From positions 1,234,501 to 1,298,500 of the forward strand of contig JAJTWR010000284.1 of assembly GCA_021613335.1 (NCBI GenBank): a stretch of DNA of 64,000 bases. Direction: 5' to 3'. Below the pieces are notes generated by a model. That model had not been told where the DNA came from, made no database searches, and saw nothing but the letters and a program-made list of their open reading frames with translations. Made by a program: the position numbers and the translations under genes. Below, piece by piece: positions 19,870 through 39,379 of the stretch. The stretch comes from Whitmania pigra. Taxonomy: Eukaryota > Annelida > Clitellata > Hirudinida > Haemopidae. Positions within the stretch are counted from its first letter, which is position 1. The number at the start of each line of letters is the position of its first letter.

Positions 19870-22305
19870 TCAGGGCCTCCATCCTCTGCTGAACCGGGAT
19901 ACTTTGTTGGCTTCGAAGGGCGTCATGCCAAGGGCAGACTCCAACTCTTTGGCGCTCATATTACTCAAAGCTCGGCCATCGATGTTGAATCCAGAGCTGC
20001 AATAATTTCCCAAGCCAAGATTTTGAAGGCAAATCTTTACCTCGGAACTAGAGAGACCTTCCAGTTTGTCTGGAAATGTAAATTGTTTGGCAGAATTGGT
20101 AGAGACGGGTGCGGGTATGAAGCTTTTTATCTGCTTTGGAGTGGTGGATTGTTTGGGCGCTTGAGAAGTTATTTTCTTAATCTTAGCCGCTGCCTCTGGT
20201 GGAGGGATGACCCTCAAGTATCGCGATTTCCTTTCTTCAGGGGGCGCGCATTTGACTGCTTGACTGGATTCTTTCTTCGACTCTTGCTGAGGTTTTGATT
20301 CTGCGATTATCGGTTTAACGACTGGTGGCGAGGTCTCACGAACCACCGAGACTGGTTGAGAAGGTGATTCTTCGCTGCTCCTCGAACCTTTTGACTGGTG
20401 TGTTGCATCGATGCTGGTACTGACATTCCGACGACGATTTGCGGGCGCATTTGTTTGATCCTCTTTGTTATTGCTTTCATGAAGAGTTGTCTTATGTTTG
20501 ATCTGCTCGTCGATTTGGAGCTGAGGGAACGATGCGAGATTTATTTCCACGTTCTCGTAGCAGGGGAGCTGGGTTTTCGATTCGGCCAAAGTAGATGAAA
20601 TCTCATCGTTGTTGACGTCTTGGACGATGATTTCTAAACAAAAAATTTATTTTAAAAAAATATGGCAATTTGATTTAAAGTACGAATTTAAAAGGCTCAT
20701 AACTGACAATTAATACTGATTTAATAATCATAACGTTATTGATGTCATTGATAATTATTACCTCATAAAATTAAATTAGAAATGAATAATAAAATAAAAT
20801 TGCACAATAAAATTGCACAATAAAATTGTCAGTGCTAAAACTGTCAAGTACCTGTGAAACCAGTGATGATCTGGTCTCGTTGATGCCTCACTGATCTCTT
20901 GAGCATCCCCAAAAAATCCATCCACTCCTCATCTCCACCTCCCCTCAGACCTTTGCCAACCCTGAAAGTCGTTCCAACAGCTTCCGGTATAACCAGCAAG
21001 CTGGATTGGTCGACCCAACCTTGGAAAAGAAATTTTGAAATTTTATCAAAAACCCATAAAGAATTACTGACTCTAACTATTACACTAGTTGTGATTATTA
21101 TTATTAATATTATAATTTATTCTTACCGGCATAGACCAAACTGCAGACAATGAACCTAGCCAAAACCTCTCCGTTCAATAAGAGAACGTGGCCAGTGAAG
21201 TCATCCAATTGGCTCTTACATTCAGTTACCTTCACCTTGACTGGAGGTTTTGTCTGGTCAAGGACTTCTTTGGCCTTCAAGTGACGACCTTTCCAAAGTA
21301 CGTGACATTCAAAGTCGTTTGGAATTTCCAGCTGTTTCGAAGTAGTCAAGTCGTAAGCCGATATGCGTCGCTCTATGCCTGAGGTGTGAAGTAGAAGGTT
21401 CTGTAAAATTAGAAGCGATTTCTAGTAGTTTTATGATTGAATTAAAAAGTTGGTGTTAGATGTTGGCTACTAAATGTGCATTCAAATGTTAATGATGTCA
21501 TTAACGTTAATTGAACAACCACTGGCATCAATAATTTGTTAAATTTATAAACAATAGATGACTAATTTAGAGACAAAATAATATTAACAAATCAATCAAA
21601 GGCGGATTAATGAGCAGGTATAAAGTGATTTTTAGTTTTTCATCGGCTTGGATTTCACTCCATCATCGCACAAACCTGTCCCAAAGATAAGTCGACGCAG
21701 GAAAATTTAGACGAATTTGATGCAACTTTTATAACTGTCGAAGTTTCCTCAAGAGACCTGTTGGTCAGTTGGAGGACATCAAATGTTTCATCAGACCACA
21801 AGATCCTGTCTGCGGTTGCTGGTAGCATGTAACCATCATCCTGAAATAAAGGGAGATAATTTTGTCTATTTGTGACTATGTTCGTATTTGAGCTCAGACC
21901 ATCCGTATTTTAAACTTATGCTTGAGCATCTTATTGGAAGTAGTAAAATAATAGCGTAGAATACGAAAAATTACTCCAACTCGTATTTTGGTATTCATCA
22001 ACACTAACAATTTATTATACACGATTGTTCTCCACAAGGTGTTTCTGGTATCTTAAGCGAAACACTAGGATCTGGTTTGATTTATAAACTAATAAATGTC
22101 TGACCTCGATTTCTTTAGAAATATTATCAATTTTTCGTCTCTGTTTGGGATTGAGCTTTGAGTGATGAACGCACTTGTCACCTGTTTTTATTATACCGGA
22201 AAAATGTCTTGGATGTCTTGCCTCTTGCTCCGGGGCAATGAGTACGATTTGATCGTAGGTTTCATCTTTGGCTGGAATAAATCTGAATAAATCTTCTTCA
22301 AGCAT
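19870..22305 (-). CDS. GAREM: CABIT- and SAM-domain adaptor, GAREM-like
   Basis: Five exons on the minus strand: 22305-22105, 21840-21676, 21400-21127, 21019-20852, 20633-19870 (523 residues, phases consistent). The N-terminal ~270 residues match a CABIT module: KAKEVLDQTKPPVKVKV aligns with the conserved block of vertebrate GAREM, followed by the strand-rich LARFIVCSLVYAG segment. A low-complexity Ser/Pro/Lys region follows. The last ~65 residues form a SAM-like domain (KLEGLSSSEVKICLQNLGL). GAREM proteins are cytoplasmic adaptors linking receptor tyrosine kinases to MAPK through Grb2. Here CYENVE near residue 295 has the YxN form bound by the Grb2 SH2 domain. The architecture supports GAREM; THEMIS is an alternative CABIT family but lacks a C-terminal SAM. 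Confidence 0.77.
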
Positions 22306-22744
22306 TTCTGAGAGTCAAACTTGAGCTATTTTGGAATCAACGTTGTTTATAGCGAGATTAGTGAAGCGTGTCGTGATTCAAGTTTTGCAGTGAAACTTTT
22401 ATCTGACGTAAAAACATAATTAATTTAAAAACGCATATTTAAAGAATTTTTAAAAAGTTACGACGCACCGTGTGGTTCTCATATTAACCCTGGCATGGAT
22501 CGTTTTTTGGAGTTTCGTTAGATTTGTTAAATTTAGGATTTTTGATAATTTTTACCGAATATTTATGGATTAATAAATCAGTTTTCAACAAAATATTGAA
22601 AAATAGTGAAAAGGGGATTACATAATGTGGCTGCAGAACACATTTAAAGTACATGGTCGTCCGTCTCATTGTTGCATTGTTGATCGCGTTGTGAAGTTGT
22701 GGTTGCCGAGGCCGCTTTGACAGTTGAAGTTTGAGTTTTTAGAG
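22306..22744. promoter_or_regulatory. Shared upstream region of divergent GAREM-like gene and KDM5
   Basis: Only 439 bases separate the two start codons, which point away from each other. It must hold the 5' ends and promoters of both genes. No TATA box at a convincing position is visible, so a bidirectional promoter is inferred from geometry alone. Confidence 0.5.
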
Positions 22745-30856
<8,112 letters not shown>

Positions 30857-31761
30857 CGGACCTCGCTATTTGACAGTCTCCCGTTTTATGAGTTGTTGAA
30901 TGCGTTGCTAATTGTATATGAAGTGACCAATTCGATGCGTGTTTTAGAACGTTGGAGTGCTCGTATGCGCGATTTGTGGGTCTGTCGAGTCACCAATTTT
31001 GCCTTAAAGTTAGTGTTTGCGGACATTTTCTAAAATTCTGCAATGTATTTTTAAATAAAATTCTAAATTTTGTTGCTTTATCGAACATTATTTTAATGTG
31101 CTGTTTGTTCTGTGGTTTTGTTGTGGCTCTTGCACACTTCTGCTAGGACATTCTTTGTTGTGAACGGTGAAGGATCGACCTTGCAATATGTACGCCGTTT
31201 CGACGTTTACAAGTAAATATTTTAGTACTTTACCAATGGAATCATTTTTTACATTTTTTGTTTGCATGTATTGAATTTAAGAATTTCTTCTAAATCGTTG
31301 TTTATAAACGGAACTTATCGATTCGAGTCACAAAAGCGTACTCTAATTCGGAATATCGAGGAAAGTGAAATTTGAGCGTTTTGGCATATGAGCTTAGATA
31401 GAATAGTAGAATAATGAATAGTCATATATTACGATTGCATAGGGCTTGTGATGTGGATGAGTTGAGATGATATCTGAAAGCACTAAGAAAGCTTATTTAT
31501 ACTACGCGTAGCTATTGTATTGCATTAATTGTTAACAAGATTTATGAACAATAGCTCGGCTACTTACAAGAACAATTTCTGACAGGCTGAGGGAAGGTCT
31601 AAACCATCTGCATTATTGAATAGATTTCAAGTTTAATGCAGCGTTTATTGCATAAGCACTTTGATGAGATGGATTTTTTTAGCAGTTTTGATACAACTTT
31701 GCCTCGAATAACCTCTCAGAAATTATCTCAGATGATTCTTGAAAGCAAAATGTGAAAAGGC
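30857..31761. other. Gap between KDM5 and MRPL35
   Basis: AT-rich. It contains the KDM5 3' untranslated region and presumably the MRPL35 promoter. No additional exon is supported. Confidence 0.5.
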
Positions 31762-32414
31762 ATGGCGGTCTTTAGAACCTGTAAACTGTTTTTCCTGAAA
31801 ACTTGAAGTAATTTATCATTTTTTTAAGGGCTTGCAGGAAGCATATCTCGTCATTGCGGAAACCTCTTCAAAGCATGTCAAAACGTGCCATCAATGCAAC
31901 TGTCAAGCTTGGCAGCTGCACCAGTTAAATCTAGGTATAGTCCATCACGACGATATGCCAGCTTCACCTGCATCTAGGAATTTTTTTTTTAGCTTCCTCG
32001 GGGCTCAGAGCACAACCATACAACCAGTTAGAAACCGCACCATTTACAATCACGCAGGAAACCCAGAAACTGTTCAAGATGTGGTAGACCGATTCTTCAG
32101 GCTCTATAACGGCCTCTGGATCAGACCCAGGACTGGACGTCACAAGAAAAGGTGGGCGAAAAAGCCCAGGCGTGTTCACAGGCTGTCGCAACACGTGTTC
32201 TGCACCAAGCGACAGTGCTGGACATTGGACAAGGTAAGACAAGAGCTTTATGAGGTCACTTTATTAGACATTTGGTAAATTTGTTCATACCATTCAGATG
32301 GTTAATCTGGAGTACAAAGTGCCTCACTACTACGTTGATGACCCTTACGAGGTGTACCACAGGAAATCCAATCTTCCCGACAGGAGATTCGAGCCCCCGA
32401 AATTTTTCCCTTGA
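31762..32414 (+). CDS. MRPL35: Mitochondrial ribosomal protein bL35m
   Basis: Four exons: 31762-31780, 31829-31934, 31993-32233, 32298-32414 (160 residues). The two short upstream introns (48 and 58 bases) restore an arginine- and serine-rich, acid-free N-terminus typical of a mitochondrial targeting sequence. The conserved core includes VVDRFFRLYNGLWIRPRTG and VFCTKRQ, and the C-terminus has HYYVDDPYEVYH, matching animal MRPL35. It is a structural protein of the large mitoribosomal subunit. Reading the locus without the short introns gives a longer open frame with a different, unlikely N-terminus. An AATAAA follows near 32470. The gene is convergent with the DnaJ gene, about 300 bases between stops. 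Confidence 0.92.
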
Positions 32415-32711
32415 GGGAAATAGGATTTTATTTACAAACATGATCTTTATGATGCAATTTACATAAGAATAATAAAATCTCCAAAAGTTTTTGTTCGGTT
32501 GTCACGAACGGATTTTACACAAATTTTGTTCACATTTCCTATCTGGCACGCATTTGCTGGAACTTGTCGCAAGACGGAGTCTTTGTATTTTTGGCATGCT
32601 CGTACATACCGTTATCGCCATAGTGTCGAGCCTGCCAGATCAAATTCTCCCCTGCAAGATTCAAGGAGCATGGAGGATTGCAACTAACAAGGACAAGAAA
32701 AGATTGAGGTA

Positions 32712-34501
32712 CTAACTGTACATTTGCTCCCTGAAACAGTTTGACTTGAGGTTGGATACGTAATCTTCCTCAACCTGTTGTTCCAGTCTGTCTCTGTCAC
32801 CCTTGAATGATTGCAAGAAATCCTTCTTCACATAATAATCCACTCCATTGAACCTGGTCTTGAGATTGACATTGTACTTCCTGTTTTGGAAATCAGCGAT
32901 CATATACCTAGACATTAAAGAGTTTTGGATAAATGAGATTAAAAATTACTGGGAAGCCGAGAGGCTGTAAGTGGGTTCTCCGGAGAACAATGCCGTGAAG
33001 AGGGATATGAGTAAAAGGATTATGATTGGCCCCAGTTGGACTAGCATCGCTGATCTGGACTAAAATAGAAATATACTACTTTAAAAAAGCTCTGCCAGGC
33101 AATAAATTACATTGTGGCAAATCACCTGATTTGGATCGTTGTGGTGGTGATGATGCGTCGTCCTAAACACACGGCCACCTGCCAAAATATGATCGTTGTC
33201 AAATTTCCACGTGAAAGGCTGTACATTTTTTGCTGCTTAACAGTGACATCCTTGGAAAATTGTCAGTATCTGTTTCTGACATCTTCAAAACATTTATCTC
33301 AGCTCAGGAGCCTATTATGCAAGTTCATCTGTTCTGCTATCCTGTCTAGGCTACCATGACTTAAGGAATAACTTGCTCATAGTCCTAAACATTGTCATAA
33401 AATGGATGTACACTAAGTCACCCAATCAACTTATCCTTATCCTGTACTATCATAAATCATATTAATTAAACTGCTCAATGTTTTTTATCTGTTCCTATTG
33501 ATGAACCATATTATTGCGTAATCATCACCAAACAGCGAGCCGCTCACCAGAATTGAAACCACTTCCGAAAAACATGTTGAACAGGTCGTCTGCCGATATG
33601 TCGCCTAAATCAGAAGTTAACATCTCATGAACAAGTGCAAACTTAATTGACTCGAGTGACAAACCGTACCTTCAAATCCTCTGGTGTAGTCGTACGTCTG
33701 ATGATGACGACGCTGATGGAGGGTAGCAACATCATCCTCACTGCCAAACTGGTCGTACCGTTTCCTTTTGGTAGGATCATTCAGCACAGAGAATGCATTA
33801 GAGATGGCTTCATGAAAATCATTTTTGTTAGATCAGATTGAAAGCAAAATAGTATTATTGAATAAATTATTATCAACATTTAGGCATAAATTCGATTCAC
33901 AGAACAAATAGATTCACCTTTAAAAGCTTCTGTGGCTCCGGGCGCATGATTCTTATCTGGATGAAACTTTAAGGCTAGCTTCTTGTAAGCCTTCTTGAGT
34001 TCATCATCTGTGCAATCTTGCTTCACTCCAAGAATTTCATAATAATCCTTACAACTTCTCAACCTACTCATGAGATGAGTTTTTTTTAGAAATATGGTGA
34101 ATAATTTTACCAATTGAAAATAGGTAATCACATCTTAACTGCATCCAGTTGCTCTGATGTGTACTTGTTCTTGCTGGGATCTCTGTGTTCTGAGGTTGAA
34201 TGCTTCTTTTGCCTTGACCTTCCCTCAGTTCCATGAGCTCCAGGCGATGTTGACGAATTGGTTTTGGACGCTTCGTCTTTCTTCGATAGTAACTTCTCAA
34301 TAAGATCTTCAACACAGAAATAGCATGTGATAAATATGGTATCGACGAATATGATGAGATGTGCATACCCTTAGTTCTAGCAGTTGGATACAGCTTATCA
34401 GCTTTGGAAAAGTATTTTAATGCTTCTTTATCACATCCTTTATTTAAATATCCCATAGCTATAAGAAAACAACGTTCACCCTCATCCCTGTTACCCTCCA
34501 T
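32712..34501 (-). CDS. DNAJB12: ER membrane J-domain protein, DNAJB12/DNAJB14 type
   Basis: Eight exons on the minus strand: 34501-34369, 34306-34132, 34063-33918, 33807-33670, 33604-33548, 33178-33126, 33059-32950, 32907-32712 (335 residues). A charged N-terminal segment precedes a J domain ([10 protein letters not shown] to [16 protein letters not shown]) that carries the HPD motif needed to stimulate Hsp70. A region with [12 protein letters not shown] and a His-rich stretch follows, then a transmembrane segment ([19 protein letters not shown]) and the DUF1977 C-terminal domain. These proteins sit in the ER membrane with the J domain in the cytosol and work with Hsp70 in ER-associated degradation. 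Vertebrates have two paralogues; which one this corresponds to cannot be decided. Confidence 0.93.
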
Positions 34502-36055
34502 TTTACGATCGGTTTTTAGGTTGAATAAATTATAAACACGAAAGTAAACATCCGCCGCAAGAAAAGCTAACAAGTACCTTTTTCATTCAGAGTAAATAAA
34601 AACGTCAGATCTCAGTTATAAATTTATAAACAATTCATTTTAAAAATAATGTCGACACAATTTTTATTTTTGTAAACAGATATTATTCTTAATTGATTTG
34701 AGCCTTGTTTTTATTAAAGTCTAAAATAATAATTAGTTTTTTTCATTGCTCCAGATTTATTTATCCACCCTTATAGGTGTGTAGGCATTTCAGTAATTGC
34801 TGCAACCCAATTGCGGTGCGCACGAGAAACTTGTAAAAAGTTAGTTCACTTTAATCTTGAAAATGTAAAGCAAAGAAAAGCGATCGGGTATGTAGCCAGT
34901 TACGGCTCCCAGCAAATAAATAATCTGTATAAACCGCTGATTGCGAGTCCAGATTAAGACGGAGAAAAACCGATGCTGCTAATACCTTTAGCTGATCAAC
35001 AGCCGAAATTGCATTACTTTGTCATGAACCAAAATTGTCCCAATAGAAATGGTTTTTATAAATTACTTGAAAGAACAGAGAACTTAATTAAGCTAAAACC
35101 TCTAGCATTTCGTAATTAAACTTTAACTGGTAGAATACCTGTTAAACCGAACTCCTTTGCTATTCGATAAATAAAATGCATATTTCTTTTTTTTTTTCGC
35201 AGTTTTGTTTCTTCTCCACTTTAGATTTGCTTTCCATTACTAAAGTTGTAATTAGGTTTATCATACCTATAAAGTCATTAATGATGTAAAGGTCTATAAT
35301 TTAGGTCAATATTTTATTGTTATTTTTATATAATAGTTGTAGTAATAACAATGCATTATAATTACATATTGCATATTAATTATTTTATTATATATTTATT
35401 GTTATTATATAATAATAATCATCAGATATTATTATTATTATTGGTTTTACAATTAATGCTGAAGCTCGAAGTCAAATTTAAGTTTCAATTTCTTAAACAA
35501 GTCACTGCTCAGCAATAAGCACAACGCTGTAATTAAGTTTACAATTAAGTTTGTAGAGTACAATTTGCAGAATTATCAATTTAGGAGGATTTTTTGGACT
35601 ATGTATTGTAACATTTGGTTTTTGGGTCAATAGAAAATTATATGTTACTTTTTTTCTGATCAGATTCAAACACATCATGTTACACATTCGTATTCGTAGG
35701 AACAAGCTTCAGCTGCACCTATTCAATGTAACATATTCAATGCAACCATTGCCTCTCGAATGTCTAGGATTTGAACTCCTGAATCACAACACCCGATCGA
35801 AATATATATTTCTGTAGGCGGATAAAACATGAGGAAATGTGTGTTTATAACTAGTTACACTAAGGAGAATTACTTTTAAAAACATTTAGTTGAATAAATA
35901 TGCAAGTGCCTTGCTAACAATGAAGGCAGTAGTGCTTTAGAACCTCTAGCGAAACTAACAATAGAGAAAATCGTGTGCTACATCGTAGACAGAGAGAACG
36001 TAAAATTCTTTTGGTGCTTTGCTCGAACTGGGATGAATCAGTATTTTTTAGCGAA
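34502..36055. other. Intergenic region between DnaJ gene and PI3K regulatory genes
   Basis: 1.55 kb, AT-rich, lying between divergent genes and so containing both promoters. It has TA-rich runs at 35320-35440 and a stretch near 35765-35790 that weakly resembles a tRNA B box on the minus strand. No exon supported. Confidence 0.5.
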
Positions 36056-38666
36056 ATGAGTGACAAGCTAGCGTATTATAGAGTCCTATATGATTATAAG
36101 CATCCCTCACAGTCGAACTATAAATATCTGAATATCCATGTTGGTGATGTTATTGAAGTGGACCTAGCACTAAACGAGAACTTATCGAGTAAACTTACGA
36201 TTTAACGATATTTTTTGTTTCTAAACATGTTGTTTTAGTTGTTTAGATATTCTATAACATTTAATTTTGAAGCAAAAGATTGGATGGCTGGGAGACTCCA
36301 AGGTACAAATGAGATAGGATTCTTTCCGAGTAATTATGTAGAAAGACAATCTGGTATGCCAAGAAGATCAACAGAAGGTGCGATGTAATATATACGTATT
36401 GCATGGCGCGATATTTAATCAAAATTATTGCATTTATTACTATTGTTATTATAACTATCCATAACTAGCTTTATAAATGGCACTTTTTTTTAATGGCTTA
36501 AAAATCAAACGTAAGTGTTGGCATGGAACCAAAGCCAGACAGAAAATGATATTTTATGAAATGACTTGTATTTCACTGTCAAATCTATTTTCATAGAACC
36601 TCCTCAGTACATCAACCTTCATAACAAGGTGAACTCCATTAAAGTAGCCCCCTGGTATTGGGAGGACATTTCCAAGTAAATATCCAGTATCCATCGTTCC
36701 TTTGTTTAATCAATTAACTTCAATTAGACTCTTTATCTGATACTAGAGAAGAGGTCCGTGATATGATGACCAACACGCCTACTGGTACATACCTTGTGCG
36801 TGATTCGACAAATAAAGAGGAAAATGCTCCTTATACTCTCACTCTGAGGTACTCCCATAGTTTTTTTTTATTTTTTATCAAACGGGAAACTTGTGAAAAG
36901 TGTTTGGCAGATCTACTGTAAGTAATAAATTGTCATTTTTGAAATAATCAATTCTACAGGAAAAACTGTAGAAACATGATGATAAAGATTTACCATTTCA
37001 ACGGCAAATACGGCTTCACGGAGACTCTTCTGTTCAATTCTGTGGAAGAATTGGTTGACCATTATACCAAAAACTCTCTGGTCAGCTTCAACTGTAACTT
37101 AAACCTCAAACTTACGTTTCCTATTTTGAAATCTGTCGACAGGGTGAGATTCCTTGTGACTTAATTGATAATTCTGTTGTTATTTAATCCAATAATGTTC
37201 ATTAATAAATGCTTAGAGTTTAAGAGCCTTGAATAATTTAATTGTTACAATCGGTATAAATGACCAGGAATAATTTTAATATAATATTTTGATTAATTTT
37301 TAAATTATTACAAGTTCTTATTATTGAGTAAGTCGTGTAAGTTGATTTGAGACTATGTGAGCTGAAGCAAATCATGGCTAGCCAATTCGGCAGAGTTGAA
37401 GAATTTCGTCGGCAATTAAATTTAATCGCTACCGAAAGCTCATTTGTCTCCTTTTTGTTTAATCAATGTTAACTGATAGATTTCTGAGACCTTCAATATC
37501 GTTGAGCTAAGAAATGGCTTCAAAGAGTTCTGCAAGTTGCATATAAAATTAACTGAAGAATTTTCAAACCTTCATGAAAAAGAAAAAGATATCATTGAGG
37601 TATTATTGTTATAATTCTGTTATTTCACTTCAAAATTTATAAGTTTATTATTATTCTAATTACGGGAAAGATGTCAATAAGATCTTGTTGGTAAATTCTT
37701 TGAAGGGAAGTAGACAGATGAAAGTGGCCATTAAAGCATATAAAGAGGTTATTTCAATGTATGGGGAACAGACCTCTACACTGTCGAAGTTCAAGTTTTT
37801 TGATACAATTTTAAGGTAATTTAACATTTTAGAATTTTTTTATTAAATTTTCAATTTAAATCTGAACAAAACTGGAACTTACAAAAATAAGCGTCTAACA
37901 ACAATTTTGCAACAGATTCTCAAAGGAAAATTCCATAATAATAAAGAAAAAAATGAATACTTTGGATAAAACAGTTGTAGAGTACGAACTTAAACTCTCT
38001 AATCTCGAAAGAAATTTAGAAGATGTCAGAACGCAATTAGATAAAATTAAATCCGATATTAACGAATGTAGGCAAGAAAAAGATCTCAAAGAAAGGTATG
38101 GTATAACACGCTGTCAACTTTTCTTGTGCTTGAGCGGATTGTTCATCATTATACAGATTATTGAGAAATTGCGGAGAAACTCCGGAAAATATAAGCTTAT
38201 TAGAAAAGCCTGAGGAAGTTACAGCTACAGAACCTGAAACCGTTCCACATTTAAATGAAAGATTATGGCTGCTAATGGATTGCAGTCGAGAACAAGCTGA
38301 GAATCTTCTTCAAGGTCGACGCTTCGGCACCTTCCTCATACGTCGGAATGATAGTGGTACGCATGTCCTTTCAATAGTGTAAGTAAGACCCTGCTGTATT
38401 GATTCTTACTCTTGTTTATTTGATTTGTCTCTTATAGATCCTGTAACATTAAAACAATAAAGGATGGAGAAAGAGAATATTACAAATCCGTTTATCACTG
38501 TCTAATAGAAAGAAAAAAATCTGGATTTGGATTTGGGGAGCCGTTTTACATATTCAAAAATCTTATTGATCTTGTGCTTTACCACAAAGACATATCACTT
38601 TGCCAATATAACGACGAGCATGACATTACATTGGCCTATCCAGTGTTTTGGAAGAACAAAACATGA
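36056..38666 (+). CDS. PIK3R: Short PI3K regulatory subunit (SH3-SH2-iSH2-SH2)
   Basis: Ten exons (36056-36188, 36273-36377, 36597-36675, 36747-36848, 36960-37143, 37480-37599, 37706-37815, 37916-38095, 38157-38378, 38438-38666), all in phase, 487 residues. SH3 at 1-75 (VLYDYKHPSQ, GFFPSNYVE), N-terminal SH2 at about 110-245 with GTYLVRDST, a helical iSH2 region at about 246-400, and C-terminal SH2 with GTFLIRRND. Class IA regulatory subunits bind and restrain p110 through iSH2 and recruit it to phosphotyrosine. The C1, SAM and RhoGAP modules of the downstream paralogue are absent: only 219 bases separate the SH3 and SH2 exons. Exon phases and several exon lengths equal those of the neighbour, showing tandem duplication. 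Confidence 0.92.
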
Positions 38667-39379
38667 ACTTTATTTTGTAATTTAACGGATTTTATCGGCT
38701 TGATAACTTTTTTATCCGGCTCAATGGTGGATTTGTTTATTTGTTAATCACTAATCGTGAGCATTGGTTCGGGGTAGTACTGCCACGCCAGTAAGAAATA
38801 TAAAAATCTTTAATAAAGGCTTCGATTCCTTGAGTTCTAATACGCTTGTTTGCAGCGAAAAGCTATCTAAACGTAGATAAACAACATATTAGGATGTTAC
38901 AAAATTTTATCAAGACCATGCATACCGTTTTTGAATCGTTTGCACGTTGTAATAATAATTGGTTAATGTAAGCTAGCAACACGAACACTCGTGTGTTGAT
39001 CTAAGTGTCACTGTCTGAAGCACATCCAGTGAAAAGCAAGTAAGATTTCGTAAGGCGTAGGATAGCCGAAGCAGCCCGGCAATTTATAATTATCAATACT
39101 TTCTTTAATTGGCATTAATATACTTGATTGATATTCCCAATATTTTTAAAATAAAAATATCTTGAATAAATATTTGCGTGTTTGTAACACCATGTTATCG
39201 AGAAGCAGGATGCATTACTTTGAAGAAATGATTTACTAATTTACTGAGTCCACCTTCTAAAAGTGAAGCGGATTGGACGATCCTGATGCACAATCTGTTT
39301 ACAAATTTCCGATCACTTCCTTGTCGCGATTTTGGTGGATTTATAGGTCAATGAAGGGGCAGTATATTAGTCTGCAAGA
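38667..39379. other. Spacer between the two PI3K regulatory genes
   Basis: 713 bases. It holds a candidate AATAAA at 38812-38817 for the upstream gene and presumably the promoter of the downstream gene. No exon supported. Confidence 0.5.
38812..38817 (+). terminator. Poly(A) signal of the short PI3K regulatory gene
   Basis: AATAAA 146 bases after the stop codon at 38666. The call is by position and motif only. Confidence 0.45.

Noticed and set aside
35765..35790. B-box-like GAGTTCAAATCCTAG on the minus strand, possible tRNA or SINE
   Set aside because: No A box or cloverleaf could be built around it; too weak to call.
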